In this document: piece after piece, positions 1-9,932 of the stretch | Position numbering within the stretch: the stretch's first letter is position 1 | Layout: every line of letters starts with the position of its first letter | DNA from: Pseudomonas sp. BSw22131 | Lineage (GTDB): Bacteria > Pseudomonadota > Gammaproteobacteria > Pseudomonadales > Pseudomonadaceae | NCBI RefSeq assembly: GCF_026810445.1 | Contig: NZ_CP113949.1 | Span: forward strand, 1,240,001-1,304,000 | Length of the DNA stretch: 64,000 nt | Direction of reading: 5' to 3' | Notes under the pieces: generated by a model | The model's input: the letters and a program-made list of their open reading frames with translations, nothing else | What the model was told of the DNA's origin: nothing | Database searches by the model: none | Made by a program: the position numbers and the translations under genes

Positions 1-1
1 C

Positions 2-346
2 TTCGGCGCTGATTCGGCCTTGTACGTCAAGGTGACGCAGTACGGCACTACTTACATGGTTATCACCAGCCAGACTCTGGTGACGGCCACCGCCAAACTC
101 GTTGACCTGCGCACCGGCACTACGCTGTGGACAGGTACGGCCAGTGCCTCCAGTGATGAGGGCGGCAATAACAGTGGTGGCGGTTTGGTCGGTATGTTGA
201 TCACTGCTGCTGTTAAACAGATCGTTAACAGCTCAACCGACGCTGCCCACCCTATCGCCGGTATCACCAGTGGTCGTCTGTTGTCTGCGGGTCACCCGGC
301 AGGTCTGCTGTACGGACCACGCTCGCCCAAGTACGGTACCGACTGA
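2..346 (+). CDS. DUF799 / GNA1162-family lipoprotein, C-terminal part
   Basis: The reading frame is open from the window edge to the stop, so the N-terminus, including any lipobox, lies outside. The visible 114 residues contain a beta-strand-rich segment with the phrase AKLVDLRTGTTLWTGTAS, then a Gly/Asn-rich turn and a conserved tail ending SPKYGTD. These are features I associate with the DUF799 (GNA1162-like) putative lipoproteins. These usually sit downstream of CsgG-like and DUF4810 lipoprotein genes and are thought to act in the periplasm or at the outer membrane. That context is out of view. The family call is from recalled motifs; function is unknown. Confidence 0.7.
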   Translation, partial: FGADSALYVKVTQYGTTYMVITSQTLVTATAKLVDLRTGTTLWTGTASASSDEGGNNSGGGLVGMLITAAVKQIVNSSTDAAHPIAGITSGRLLSAGHPAGLLYGPRSPKYGTD

Positions 347-389
347 AAGCGTCTTCCCAACAAAGCGTCTGGAAGTGAGTGCCTCACGC

Positions 390-466
390 TGTAGGATCCA
401 ACTTGTTGGCGAGGCGGCTTGTCAGGCACGCCGCTAAAACGCTTCGCGAGCAAGTTCGCTCCTACA
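390..466. repeat. REPIN-like inverted pair
   Basis: Two REP-like arms face each other. The left begins TGTAGGATCCAACTTG and the right ends CAAGTTCGCTCCTACA, with about 25 bp between them. It lies between the convergent ends of the DUF799 gene and the FIST chemoreceptor gene, where such elements usually sit, and could also serve as a transcription barrier for both. The left arm has diverged (ATCC in place of AGCG). Confidence 0.75.
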
Positions 467-482
467 CAGTTAAATGCATGTT

Positions 483-2504
483 TCAACGATGGGTGAGGCC
501 TATCAGCGTATCGGCGACTTGGCGAGTGCGCTGCGCGGTGCCTGCGGTCTGCTGGCTTGACCCTTCCAGCTCTGCCAACAGGCCGGTAAGCGTGCCCACT
601 TCGGTCGACTGGTGTTCGATGTGTTCAGCCACTTTGCGGATTTCGATGCTTAAACGGTCGATGTCTGAGCCGATTTCGGTGGCGTTTTGTGTGGTTTTCT
701 CCGCGAGTTTGCGCACCTCGTCTGCTACCACGGCAAAGCCTCTGCCCATCTCTCCTGCACGCGCCGCTTCAATGGCGGCATTGAGCGCAAGCAAGTTGGT
801 CTGCCCGGCAATCTGCTGGATCATTTGCACGATTGACTGAATGCGCAGGCTCGACTGCGCCAGCTCCCGAGAACTCAGCACCACGTCATCGGCTTGCCCT
901 GCCAGCGCATTGACCGTTGCACTGGCTTTGCCGATCACGCCCCCTTGCTGGTCGATGGTGCCACCCAGTTCGTCCATCGAGACATGCAGTTCGCCGGAGT
1001 AACGTTGCAACTGAGTTGAAATATCAGCTTGATCAGCGTGTGCCTGATGCAGGACCTCGCCCAAATCAGACAGCCCGGAAAAGACCGGTTTGATGTGTTC
1101 GTCCAGGCCTTTTGTGTCGATTGCCGAGTTGAAGTTGCGCACCTTGAACTGCTCGATCTGCTTGACCACCACATGGTTGAGTCCGGCAAGTTTCTTGATC
1201 TGTCTGCGCAGGAAAAACGCCTTGAACTCACCGTAGTAGGCGATGAAGTTGTCGATGTAATCGTCGCCGAAGCTGGCTTTATCGGGAACCCGGAAAAAGA
1301 ACACGGCCGTCAGAGTCTGGTTCAGGTTCAGGCCCAGTATCTCGCCGAAGGTGGAGAACCCGACCACAGGGATCTCGCCGAACACGCCACCCATGCTGCC
1401 CAGTTCGGCGCCATTGTTGAGGCGGCGCAGGATGCAGTCGCTCAGCAAACCCACCAGAGGCGTGCCTTGCTTGTTGCGCAGAAATTTCGCGAAGTCCTTG
1501 CGCGTCGTATCGATCAGCGACGTACGCTTGACCATCACCAGCTCTTCGCCGGGCGCGACGTCACAGAACAGATAAATGCGCTGGGTCTGCGGGTCGATCC
1601 GGGCGATGGAGCGCACGAATAATTCGTCGCCCACTCGGATGGCGAATGAGTAATTGGCCAGATGCTCGTCGAGTTGACCAGGCAGGCAGCTGAATTTTTC
1701 ACAGAGTGCCGTCACCATGCTGGTGATTTCCCCCTGAGGATTGATCACCTGACTGATATAGCGTTCTTCGAGGGACGCCGTCAGCACACTGAGGCTGAAC
1801 GGTGTCGGCTCGAAGTTCTGGCTTTTGAATACACCGAACCGGGTATTTTTTGCACTCTTGAGAAACACCACTTGGGCGTGGTTGACGTAGGTGCGTTTGC
1901 CGTCGTGGATCGATGTGGTTTTGAAGTCGCTTTTGCCGCCCGCCGAGCCGCCCACGAACAAGCAAGGGAAGCGGCCTGATTCGTAAAGCGCCTCCATAAA
2001 AAAAGATTCGGAAGCCGACAATCCATCGAACGTGACATATGCCAGCGTGTCCCGGTGATCAATAGCCGTGGACACTTGGATGCGTTTGATCGAATCCACT
2101 AACTTTGCAAGACGCTCGCGCATCGGCAGCACGCGGCCTTGACCGCGGATGTCTTCGCTGTGCAGCGGAATGTGTACGCATTCGGCTGATGCGATGACGC
2201 TGGCGTCAAACATGGCCAGAACAATCCTGTCCCAGTTGTCACCGGTGGCGCAGTAAAGCGCATTGCCTGCCGAATACAGCTCTCCCGAGGTGGTGCACAG
2301 GCTCAGTGTGGCATTGGGAAAGCGTTGGGCGATTGCACGGGCCGCTTGCTCGAGATCAACGTGGGGTGACACGAAGCCGGTCAGGTAAACAGGCTCGATA
2401 CGCATGGCCGCCAACTGAGCGCTTAGCTCTCTGGCGCTGGTCACGACAGTCAGCACCCCGGATTTGTCAGAGGCGATTGACTTGAATCGAGAAAAGAAAC
2501 TCAT
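483..2504 (-). CDS. Soluble FIST-domain methyl-accepting chemotaxis-like protein
   Basis: About 673 residues. Residues 1-400 have FIST_N/FIST_C character (sensor domains proposed to bind small ligands such as amino acids). The C-terminal third is a helical MCP signalling hairpin with the diagnostic tip [20 protein letters not shown] followed by [15 protein letters not shown], which contacts CheA/CheW in this family. I see no transmembrane segment or signal peptide, so it should be cytoplasmic. The arm after the tip is short (about 55 residues) and lacks a CheR-binding pentapeptide. The frame is open further upstream, but MSFFSRFKS (2504) or the ATG three codons earlier (2513) is the likely start; the longer N-terminus is low-complexity and not credible. 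Ligand unknown. Confidence 0.85.
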   Translation of the reverse strand: MSFFSRFKSIASDKSGVLTVVTSARELSAQLAAMRIEPVYLTGFVSPHVDLEQAARAIAQRFPNATLSLCTTSGELYSAGNALYCATGDNWDRIVLAMFDASVIASAECVHIPLHSEDIRGQGRVLPMRERLAKLVDSIKRIQVSTAIDHRDTLAYVTFDGLSASESFFMEALYESGRFPCLFVGGSAGGKSDFKTTSIHDGKRTYVNHAQVVFLKSAKNTRFGVFKSQNFEPTPFSLSVLTASLEERYISQVINPQGEITSMVTALCEKFSCLPGQLDEHLANYSFAIRVGDELFVRSIARIDPQTQRIYLFCDVAPGEELVMVKRTSLIDTTRKDFAKFLRNKQGTPLVGLLSDCILRRLNNGAELGSMGGVFGEIPVVGFSTFGEILGLNLNQTLTAVFFFRVPDKASFGDDYIDNFIAYYGEFKAFFLRRQIKKLAGLNHVVVKQIEQFKVRNFNSAIDTKGLDEHIKPVFSGLSDLGEVLHQAHADQADISTQLQRYSGELHVSMDELGGTIDQQGGVIGKASATVNALAGQADDVVLSSRELAQSSLRIQSIVQMIQQIAGQTNLLALNAAIEAARAGEMGRGFAVVADEVRKLAEKTTQNATEIGSDIDRLSIEIRKVAEHIEHQSTEVGTLTGLLAELEGSSQQTAGTAQRTRQVADTLIGLTHR

Positions 2505-2722
2505 GGGGGACATTCCAATAATTAAGAGCCTGAAGGCACTTCCATTGGAGGAGGTATCGGCTTGAGGGGGTAAAAAGTGAGATGCGCCGTTAGACCGTTT
2601 TCTCGCTTCAGGCTGGACGGAGTAAGGAGATCCGGTTTGATTCTGATCCGGCAGCGAGGCTGCAAAACCGACCTTCCAAGCGCTGCGCGGCAACAGGACG
2701 TCGCCGCGAGCGGGGCGGGTGA

Positions 2723-4207
2723 TTACTCTACGGCGGGCTCAGGCTTGGGCTGACGCACTACCGCGCGGAGCAAATGCGTTGGCGGGGTTTCGCAACTGAT
2801 CTTGCGACCGAGCTTTTCTTCGATGGCGGGCAACTGATACGAGTCGTCTTCGCCCGCAAAACTGATCGATACGCCGTCTGCCCCAGCACGGCCGGTACGA
2901 CCGATGCGGTGCACGTAATCGTCCGGCACTTCGGGCAGCGTGAAGTTGATCACGTGGCTGATCCCGTCGATGTGAATGCCGCGACCGGCGACGTCGGTTG
3001 CCACCAGCACACGAATCTTGCCTTCACGGAATCCTTCCAGCGTCTTGATCCGCTTGTGCTGCGGCACGTCGCCCGACAACTGTGCAGCGTTGACGCCATC
3101 GCGCACCAAGCGCTCTTCGATACGGCGCACTTCATCTTTGCGGTTGGCGAACACCATCACACGTTCCCAGCCGTTATCGGTCACGAGGTTGTACAACAGC
3201 TTGTATTTATCGGCGCCTGCAACGGCATAGATGTGCTGCTCGACGTTGTCGCTGGCCACATTGACCGAATCGATCTCGACGATGGAAGGGTCGGTCGTCC
3301 ACTGCTTGGCGAGGTTCATCACGTCTTCGGTGAAGGTTGCCGAGAACAGCAGTGTCTGGCGCTCGCCCTTGTGCGGCGTCTGACGAATGATCGAACGTAC
3401 CTGCGGGATGAAGCCCATGTCGAGCATGCGGTCGGCTTCATCGAGGACCATCACTTCGACCATGTCCAGATGGACTTCGCCGCGCTGATTGAAGTCCAGC
3501 AAACGGCCAGGTGTCGCGACCAGAATGTCGCAATGACGTGCTTCGAGCTGTTTAAGCTGCTTGTCGAAATCCATGCCGCCCACAAACGTCATGACGTTGA
3601 GGCCGGTGTACTTGGTCAGCAGTTCGGCGTCTTTGGCGATCTGCACCACCAGTTCGCGAGTCGGCGCAATGATCAGCGCCCGGGGCTCACCCATGTAGCG
3701 CTCTTTGGGCGGCGGGGTCTGCTGGAGTTGCGTGATGATCGAAATGAGGAAGGCGGCAGTCTTGCCAGTGCCGGTCTGTGCGCGGCCGATGGCGTCTTTG
3801 CCCTTGAGCGTGAAGCCCAGAACGCCCGCCTGGATCGGCGTGCAATACGGGAACCCCAGGTCGTGAATGGCGTGCATCAGTTCCGGGGACAGATCGAAAT
3901 CGTGAAAACGGGTCTTGCCTTCTTGCGGTTCAACCGCGAAATCTTCGAGCTTCCAGGGCTTGACCGGCGGTTTGACCGTGCGCTCGCGACGGGGGCGTTC
4001 GGACTTTGGCTGGGGGGCGGCGACCTGAGCGGCCTGCTCTTGAGGCTCGGGTGCGGTGGCAGCGGGCGCTGCAACGGCTGCACTGCGTTCGCGCTGCGCG
4101 CCTTCATTCGGGCTTTTGGCTGCGGGGAGGGGAGCGACTGGGCTTGGCGCGAGCTGCTCAGCCTCGCTTTTACCGAACATCTTTTTAAGTGCTTTGAGCA
4201 CGGTCAT
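2723..4207 (-). CDS. rhlB: ATP-dependent RNA helicase RhlB (DEAD-box)
   Basis: A 494-residue DEAD-box helicase. Residues 1-85 form an Ala/Pro/Glu-rich, disordered extension that starts [13 protein letters not shown], as in Pseudomonas RhlB. The core begins at [14 protein letters not shown] and shows the Q motif (CTPIQ), Walker A (AQTGTGKT), PTRELV, DEAD in [11 protein letters not shown] in LFSATF, and the motif VI sequence [10 protein letters not shown]. RhlB unwinds structured mRNA and associates with RNase E in the degradosome. It is the downstream neighbour of a same-strand esterase gene with a 107-bp gap, probably a separate transcript. Confidence 0.93.
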   Translation of the reverse strand: MTVLKALKKMFGKSEAEQLAPSPVAPLPAAKSPNEGAQRERSAAVAAPAATAPEPQEQAAQVAAPQPKSERPRRERTVKPPVKPWKLEDFAVEPQEGKTRFHDFDLSPELMHAIHDLGFPYCTPIQAGVLGFTLKGKDAIGRAQTGTGKTAAFLISIITQLQQTPPPKERYMGEPRALIIAPTRELVVQIAKDAELLTKYTGLNVMTFVGGMDFDKQLKQLEARHCDILVATPGRLLDFNQRGEVHLDMVEVMVLDEADRMLDMGFIPQVRSIIRQTPHKGERQTLLFSATFTEDVMNLAKQWTTDPSIVEIDSVNVASDNVEQHIYAVAGADKYKLLYNLVTDNGWERVMVFANRKDEVRRIEERLVRDGVNAAQLSGDVPQHKRIKTLEGFREGKIRVLVATDVAGRGIHIDGISHVINFTLPEVPDDYVHRIGRTGRAGADGVSISFAGEDDSYQLPAIEEKLGRKISCETPPTHLLRAVVRQPKPEPAVE

Positions 4208-4314
4208 CTCGTCAATTGATTAGGGAATGTACGCCGGGCAGTGTAAAGCAAGAACAGGGCCCGGCGTAGTGCCTTACCAAATCTGCTGAACAATTGGAAG
4301 GACCGGATAGCGGC

Positions 4315-5010
<696 letters not shown>

Positions 5011-5109
5011 TTAAAGCGGTGCGGATGGCGGTTCGCTAGATGAAAGAAGATGTCGCAAGACTACAAGTTTAGCGCCTGACCTGTCGCTAATTCGACAATG
5101 CCAGCATGC

Positions 5110-5125
5110 TGGTACGGGCTTTGCT
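5110..5125 (+). promoter_or_regulatory. Sigma-54 (-24/-12) promoter for aapJQMP
   Basis: TGGTACGGGCTTTGCT matches the sigma-54 consensus TGGCAC-N5-TTGCW, with the GG and GC elements exactly 10 bp apart. It points toward aapJ. Established knowledge: amino-acid ABC operons of this type are commonly RpoN/NtrC dependent in pseudomonads. I did not find a convincing NtrC palindrome between 4972 and 5100, so the activator is undetermined. Confidence 0.8.
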
Positions 5126-5452
5126 ATAAAACCTGCGGAGTGAAAGCGCTCACCTTGGTCGGTAACACTAACAGGCGACTGATAGTGCCTTCCCGGGCGG
5201 CAAGGAGTCCATTCAGGAGGACTCCAGGCACGGTTCGTCTCAGGCCTCACAGGCCGGGGAACATCAGGGAGTTTCAGTCCACGGGCCAAAATCGAAGTTG
5301 AAACAAGGTTGGTGAGATGATCTTGCGACCGTTCCAGCTTCTGGTCTTACGCCGAATGACCCAAAAATAAGCCAGCACGGGTCGTTAACGCCTCACAAGG
5401 GTGCGGCGGGGCTAAAGCTCCTACACAACAAAGAGCAAACTTGGAGGTTTGA
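5126..5452 (+). other. Long aapJ leader with hairpins, no gene seen
   Basis: About 315 nt separate the predicted sigma-54 start site (about 12 bp beyond the GC) from aapJ. The leader contains a 7-bp inverted repeat (GGAGTCC at 5204-5210 with GGACTCC at 5219-5225) and GC-rich local dyads around 5240-5265. An A-rich stretch (ACAACAAAGAG, near 5426-5435) resembles a Crc/Hfq motif with one mismatch. The aapJ ribosome site TTGGAGG follows. No coding potential was recognised. Confidence 0.5.
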
Positions 5453-6484
5453 ATGAAGATGTTGAAATCCACCCTGGCTTTAGTGGCCGCCGCAGCAGCG
5501 CTCGGGATCACCGGCTTCGCTCAAGCAGGTGCGAAACTGGACGCCATTCAAAAGAAAGGCTTCATCCAGTGCGGCGTGAGTGACGGTCTGCCAGGTTTCT
5601 CGGTTCCAGATGCAAGTGGCAAGATTCAAGGCATCGATGCCGACTTCTGCCGTGCTGTTGCCGCTGCCGTTTTCGGCGATGCGACCAAGGTCAAATTCAG
5701 CCAGTTGAACGCCAAAGAGCGTTTCACCGCGCTGCAGTCTGGCGAGATCGACATTCTGTCGCGTAACACCACCTGGACCAGCTCCCGTGACGCGAGCATG
5801 GGTCTGGTGTTCCCGGGCTTCGTCACTTATTACGACGGCGTTGGCTTCCTGGCCAACAGCAAGCTGGGCGTAAAAAGTGCCAAGGAACTGGACGGTGCGA
5901 CCATCTGCATTCAGGCCGGTACCACTACCGAGCTGAACGTCTCGGACTACTTCCGCGCCAACAACCTCAAGTACACCCCGATCACCTTCGACACCTCCGA
6001 CGAAAGCGCCAAGTCGCTGGAATCCGGTCGTTGCGATGTGCTGACCTCCGACAAATCCCAGCTTTACGCACAGCGCTCCAAGCTGGCTTCGCCGAAGGAC
6101 TACGTCGTTCTGCCTGAAACCATCTCCAAAGAACCTCTGGGCCCGGTCGTCGCTCGCGGTGACGAAGAGTGGACCACTATCGTTCGTTGGGTTGGCTTCG
6201 CTCTGTTGAACGCTGAAGAAGCCGGTATCACTTCGAAAAACGTTGAAGCCGAAGCCAAGTCGACCAAGAACCCGGACGTTGCTCGTCTGCTGGGTGCTGA
6301 CGGCGACTACGGCCCACAGCTGAAACTGAAGAAGGACTGGGTCGTTCAGATCGTGAAGCAAGTTGGTAACTACGGCGAAATCTTCGAGAAGAACCTGGGT
6401 AAAGCCACTCCTCTGGCAATTGACCGTGGTCAAAACGCTCTGTGGAACGCTGGCGGCATTCAATACGCACCACCAGTGCGTTGA
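5453..6484 (+). CDS. aapJ: General L-amino acid ABC transporter, periplasmic binding protein
   Basis: 343 residues with a Sec signal peptide (MKMLKSTLALVAAAAALG...AQA, cleavage before GAKLD), then a family 3 solute-binding fold beginning LDAIQKKGFIQCGVSDGLPG. Typical features include RNTTWTSSRDAS and the long C-terminal half found in AapJ. It captures L-amino acids in the periplasm and delivers them to AapQM. A strong SD (TTGGAGG) precedes the ATG. It is the first gene of aapJQMP, and a stable stem-loop follows it, consistent with higher expression of the binding protein than of the membrane subunits. Confidence 0.93.
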   Translation: MKMLKSTLALVAAAAALGITGFAQAGAKLDAIQKKGFIQCGVSDGLPGFSVPDASGKIQGIDADFCRAVAAAVFGDATKVKFSQLNAKERFTALQSGEIDILSRNTTWTSSRDASMGLVFPGFVTYYDGVGFLANSKLGVKSAKELDGATICIQAGTTTELNVSDYFRANNLKYTPITFDTSDESAKSLESGRCDVLTSDKSQLYAQRSKLASPKDYVVLPETISKEPLGPVVARGDEEWTTIVRWVGFALLNAEEAGITSKNVEAEAKSTKNPDVARLLGADGDYGPQLKLKKDWVVQIVKQVGNYGEIFEKNLGKATPLAIDRGQNALWNAGGIQYAPPVR

Positions 6485-6491
6485 TTGACCT

Positions 6492-6528
6492 GCGCCCGGC
6501 CACCTGATCAGTGGCCGGGCGCTTTGTT
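6492..6528 (+). terminator. Intra-operon stem-loop between aapJ and aapQ
   Basis: A perfect 12-bp stem (GCGCCCGGCCAC at 6492-6503 with its complement at 6511-6522) with a 7-nt loop, followed by TTTGTT. The U-tract is poor, so it is probably a partial terminator or a 3' mRNA stabiliser that raises aapJ over downstream genes. Confidence 0.7.
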
Positions 6529-6549
6529 GCATATTTCCTGGGGCTCTCC

Positions 6550-7731
6550 ATGCAAAATCAAATCAGCGCACCAAAGCAGAGGCTATCCCTCAGCGACCCT
6601 AAAGTGCGTGCGTGGCTATTTCAGATAATCACCGTTATCGCCGTAGTCGCCATGGGTTGGTATCTGTTCGATAACACCCAAACCAACCTGCAACACCGGG
6701 GTATCACCTCAGGTTTCGGTTTCCTCGAAAACAGCGCTGGCTTCGGCATCGCGCAACATCTGATTCCTTTCACGGAATCTGACTCTTATTCACGCGTGTT
6801 CCTCATCGGTTTGTTGAACACCCTGCTGGTGACCTTCATCGGTGTGATTCTGGCGACCTTGCTGGGGTTCATCGTCGGCGTTTCCCGACTGTCCAACAAC
6901 TGGATCATTAACAAGCTGGCGACCGTCTACGTCGAAGTCTTCCGTAACATTCCGCCGCTTCTGCAAATTCTGTTCTGGTACTTCGCTGTCTTCCTGACAT
7001 TGCCGGGACCGCGCGCTGCGCATGGTTTCTTCGGCTCATTCTTCGTCAGCAGCCGCGGCCTTAACATGCCGGCTGCCGTCACGAACGACGCCACGCTCCC
7101 GTTTCTGCTGAGCATTGGGTTGGCTATTGTTGCGATCGTGTTGATGGCGCGCTGGGCCAATAAACGTTTTGAAGCGACGGGCGTTCCGTTTCACAAGTTC
7201 TGGGCAGGTCTGGCCCTGATCATTGTGATTCCGGCACTCTGCGCGCTGATCTTCGGCTCGCCAGTGCATTGGGAAGTGCCTGAGCTCAAGGGCTTCAACT
7301 TCGTCGGCGGATGGGTGTTGATCCCTGAGTTGCTCGCGTTGACCCTGGCCTTGAGCGTGTATACCGCGGCGTTCATCGCCGAGATCGTGCGATCAGGCAT
7401 CAAGTCGGTTGCTCACGGCCAGACCGAGGCGGCTCGGTCGCTGGGCCTGCGTTCCGGCCCGACGCTGCGTAAAGTCATCATTCCGCAGGCCATGCGTGTG
7501 ATCATTCCGCCATTGACCAGCCAATACCTGAACCTGGCGAAGAACTCCTCGCTGGCGGCCGGTATCGGTTATCCGGAAATGGTGTCGCTGTTCGCCGGTA
7601 CTGTGCTCAACCAGACAGGCCAGGCAATTGAAGTCATTGCCATCACCATGAGTGTGTACCTGGCGATCAGTATCAGCATTTCTCTGCTGATGAACTGGTA
7701 CAACAAGCGCATTGCGCTGATCGAGCAGTGA
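6550..7731 (+). CDS. aapQ: General L-amino acid ABC transporter permease AapQ
   Basis: 393 residues from the ATG giving MQNQISAPKQ; the frame is open to 6511 but that overlaps the terminator hairpin. It is a polytopic inner-membrane HisM-type permease with about eight hydrophobic segments and the long periplasmic/cytoplasmic insert (AHGFFGSFFVSSRGL) found in Aap/Bzt permeases. The C-terminal EAA loop reads HGQTEAARSLGLRSGPTLRKVIIPQA and contacts the ATPase. It pairs with AapM. It sits 66 bp downstream of aapJ and 10 bp upstream of aapM. Confidence 0.92.
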   Translation: MQNQISAPKQRLSLSDPKVRAWLFQIITVIAVVAMGWYLFDNTQTNLQHRGITSGFGFLENSAGFGIAQHLIPFTESDSYSRVFLIGLLNTLLVTFIGVILATLLGFIVGVSRLSNNWIINKLATVYVEVFRNIPPLLQILFWYFAVFLTLPGPRAAHGFFGSFFVSSRGLNMPAAVTNDATLPFLLSIGLAIVAIVLMARWANKRFEATGVPFHKFWAGLALIIVIPALCALIFGSPVHWEVPELKGFNFVGGWVLIPELLALTLALSVYTAAFIAEIVRSGIKSVAHGQTEAARSLGLRSGPTLRKVIIPQAMRVIIPPLTSQYLNLAKNSSLAAGIGYPEMVSLFAGTVLNQTGQAIEVIAITMSVYLAISISISLLMNWYNKRIALIEQ

Positions 7732-7741
7732 GGAAACGCGC

Positions 7742-8839
7742 ATGACGACTCATACTTTCAAACCCGATATGCCGCCGCCGAGCAAAGTGTTCGGCCCCGT
7801 GGCATGGATGCGCCAGAACCTGTTCGCCAACTGGTGGAACACCGTTCTCACGCTGTTCGCTATTTACCTGGTCTGGCTGGTCGTACCGCCGTTGTTGAGC
7901 TGGTCGATCTTCAATGCCAACTGGGTCGGCACAACGCAACAGGACTGCACCAAGGCTGGCGCTTGCTGGGTGTTCATCGAGCAGCGCTTCGGCCAGTTCA
8001 TGTACGGCTACTACCCTCAGGCACTGCGCTGGAGGGTCGACCTGACGGTCTGGCTGGCGATCATCGGTGCTGCACCGTTGTTCATCAAGATGATGCCGCG
8101 CAAGGCTACCTACGGTCTCAGCTTTCTGGTGATCTACCCGATCGTGGCGTATTTCCTGCTGCATGGCGGGATCTTCGGCATGGAAAACGTGGCCACCAGT
8201 CAGTGGGGCGGTCTGATGCTCACGCTGGTAATCGCCACCGTCGGCATCGCAGGCGCGTTGCCGCTGGGCGTGGTGCTGGCCCTCGGTCGTCGTTCCGAGA
8301 TGCCGGCGATTCGCGTGATCTGCGTGACCTTCATCGAGTTCTGGCGAGGGGTCCCATTAATCACTGTGCTGTTCATGTCGTCGGTGATGCTGCCGCTGTT
8401 CCTGCCTGAAGGCATGAACTTCGACAAGCTGCTGCGCGCCTTGATTGGTGTGATTCTTTTCCAGTCAGCCTATGTGGCCGAAGTGGTGCGCGGGGGTATG
8501 CAGGCCATTCCAAAGGGGCAGTACGAAGCTGCTGCTGCCATGGGGCTGGGTTACTGGCGCCGGATGGGGCTGGTGATTCTCCCGCAGGCCTTGAAGATGG
8601 TTATCCCCGGCCTCGTCAACACAGTGATCGCGCTGTTCAAAGACACCAGTCTGGTGATCATCATCGGTCTGTTCGACTTGCTCAACAGCGTCAAACAAGC
8701 TGCCGCCGATCCTAAATGGCTCGGTATGGCCACCGAGGGCTACGTGTTCGCGGCCCTGGTGTTCTGGATCTTCTGTTTCGGTATGTCCCGCTATTCCATG
8801 CATTTGGAACGTAAGCTGGACACAGGCCACAAGCGTTAG
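7742..8839 (+). CDS. aapM: General L-amino acid ABC transporter permease AapM
   Basis: 365 residues, the second permease of the heterodimer. A cytoplasmic N-terminus ([15 protein letters not shown]) is followed by hydrophobic spans, the motif [15 protein letters not shown], and the EAA loop [20 protein letters not shown]. It forms the inner-membrane channel with AapQ. The start lies 10 bp after aapQ's stop with GAGGAA as ribosome site, so the two are translationally close. It is of ordinary family length. Confidence 0.92.
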   Translation: MTTHTFKPDMPPPSKVFGPVAWMRQNLFANWWNTVLTLFAIYLVWLVVPPLLSWSIFNANWVGTTQQDCTKAGACWVFIEQRFGQFMYGYYPQALRWRVDLTVWLAIIGAAPLFIKMMPRKATYGLSFLVIYPIVAYFLLHGGIFGMENVATSQWGGLMLTLVIATVGIAGALPLGVVLALGRRSEMPAIRVICVTFIEFWRGVPLITVLFMSSVMLPLFLPEGMNFDKLLRALIGVILFQSAYVAEVVRGGMQAIPKGQYEAAAAMGLGYWRRMGLVILPQALKMVIPGLVNTVIALFKDTSLVIIIGLFDLLNSVKQAAADPKWLGMATEGYVFAALVFWIFCFGMSRYSMHLERKLDTGHKR

Positions 8840-8849
8840 GAGTTTTGAC

Positions 8850-9614
8850 ATGAGTGAAGTTATCACCAAGCCTCTGGGCGCCGAAGGCATGATCCGGATG
8901 GAAGGCGTACACAAGTGGTACGGCCAGTTCCACGTTCTGAAAGACATCAACCTGAACGTGCGTCAGGGCGAGCGCATCGTATTGTGTGGTCCTTCGGGTT
9001 CGGGCAAGTCGACCACCATTCGCTGCCTGAACCGTCTGGAAGAGCACCAGCAAGGTCGCATCGTCGTCGATGGTACCGAGCTGACGTCGGACTTGAAGCA
9101 GATCGAAACTATCCGCCGCGAAGTCGGCATGGTATTCCAGCACTTCAACCTGTTCCCGCACCTGACCATCCTGCAGAACTGCACGCTGGCGCCGATGTGG
9201 GTGCGCAAGCTGCCGAAGAAGAAGGCCGAAGAAATCGCCATGCACTACCTGGAGCGCGTACGCATTCCAGAGCAGGCGCACAAGTTTCCGGGGCAGCTTT
9301 CCGGCGGTCAGCAACAGCGTGTGGCGATTGCCCGCGCGTTGTGCATGAAGCCGAAAATCATGCTGTTCGATGAGCCGACCTCGGCGCTGGACCCGGAGAT
9401 GGTGAAGGAAGTGCTCGACACCATGGTCGGCCTGGCAGAAGAAGGCATGACCATGCTCTGCGTGACCCACGAGATGGGCTTTGCCCGCACCGTGGCGAAC
9501 CGGGTGATCTTCATGGACAAAGGCGAAATCGTCGAAGAGGCCGCGCCAAATGACTTCTTCGATAACCCGCAAAGCGACCGCACGCGCTTGTTCCTTAGCC
9601 AGATCCTGCATTGA
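8850..9614 (+). CDS. aapP: General L-amino acid ABC transporter ATPase AapP
   Basis: 254 residues. Walker A is GPSGSGKST, the Q-loop is VFQHFNLF, the signature is [15 protein letters not shown], Walker B is [13 protein letters not shown] and the switch His is in CVTHEM. This is the ATPase that energises amino-acid import through AapQM. It begins 10 bp after aapM with GTTAGGAG as SD. It is the last operon gene and a strong terminator follows. Confidence 0.93.
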   Translation: MSEVITKPLGAEGMIRMEGVHKWYGQFHVLKDINLNVRQGERIVLCGPSGSGKSTTIRCLNRLEEHQQGRIVVDGTELTSDLKQIETIRREVGMVFQHFNLFPHLTILQNCTLAPMWVRKLPKKKAEEIAMHYLERVRIPEQAHKFPGQLSGGQQQRVAIARALCMKPKIMLFDEPTSALDPEMVKEVLDTMVGLAEEGMTMLCVTHEMGFARTVANRVIFMDKGEIVEEAAPNDFFDNPQSDRTRLFLSQILH

Positions 9615-9635
9615 TCGGTTGAAATGACCGCATAG

Positions 9636-9664
9636 AAAACCCGGACTCAGGTCCGGGTTTTTTT
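9636..9664 (+). terminator. Rho-independent terminator of aapJQMP
   Basis: An 11-bp stem (AAAACCCGGAC / GTCCGGGTTTT) with a TCAG tetraloop followed by further T residues, placed 22 bp after the aapP stop. Confidence 0.93.
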
Positions 9665-9680
9665 ATGCCTGTTGATTGCC

Positions 9681-9772
9681 CTGTAGGCGCGCGCTTGCCC
9701 GCGAAAAATCTGTCAGGCCATGACGACAGTTTGGACGTACCCAGGTCTTCGCGGGCAAGCGCGCTCCTACAG
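9681..9772. repeat. REPIN (inverted REP pair)
   Basis: The left arm begins CTGTAGGCGCGCGCTTGCC and ends CGCGA; the right arm is the reverse complement, ending GCGCGCTCCTACAG. The arms are 24 bp and about 44 bp lie between them. It has the same arm sequence as the element at 33253-33343. It directly follows the aap terminator. Confidence 0.85.
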
Positions 9773-9932
9773 CATTGCGTATGTGCGCTCCAACGCCCTT
9801 CGGGCAGAAGCAATTCTGCGGGTCTTAAAGCTGTACCCAATCCGCCCCAAAACTTGTGTTCCATGCTGTTCTCCAACAGGATGCCTTCTTTGCGCAATGC
9901 GCTGTTACACCTCCTGCTCCCACGAGAATCCC

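Noticed and set aside
2774..4219. Long open frame of 481 codons on the plus strand across rhlB
   Set aside because: It is antisense to the clear DEAD-box helicase; its composition (His/Val/Arg-rich, no motif) is that expected of a reverse frame in GC-rich DNA.
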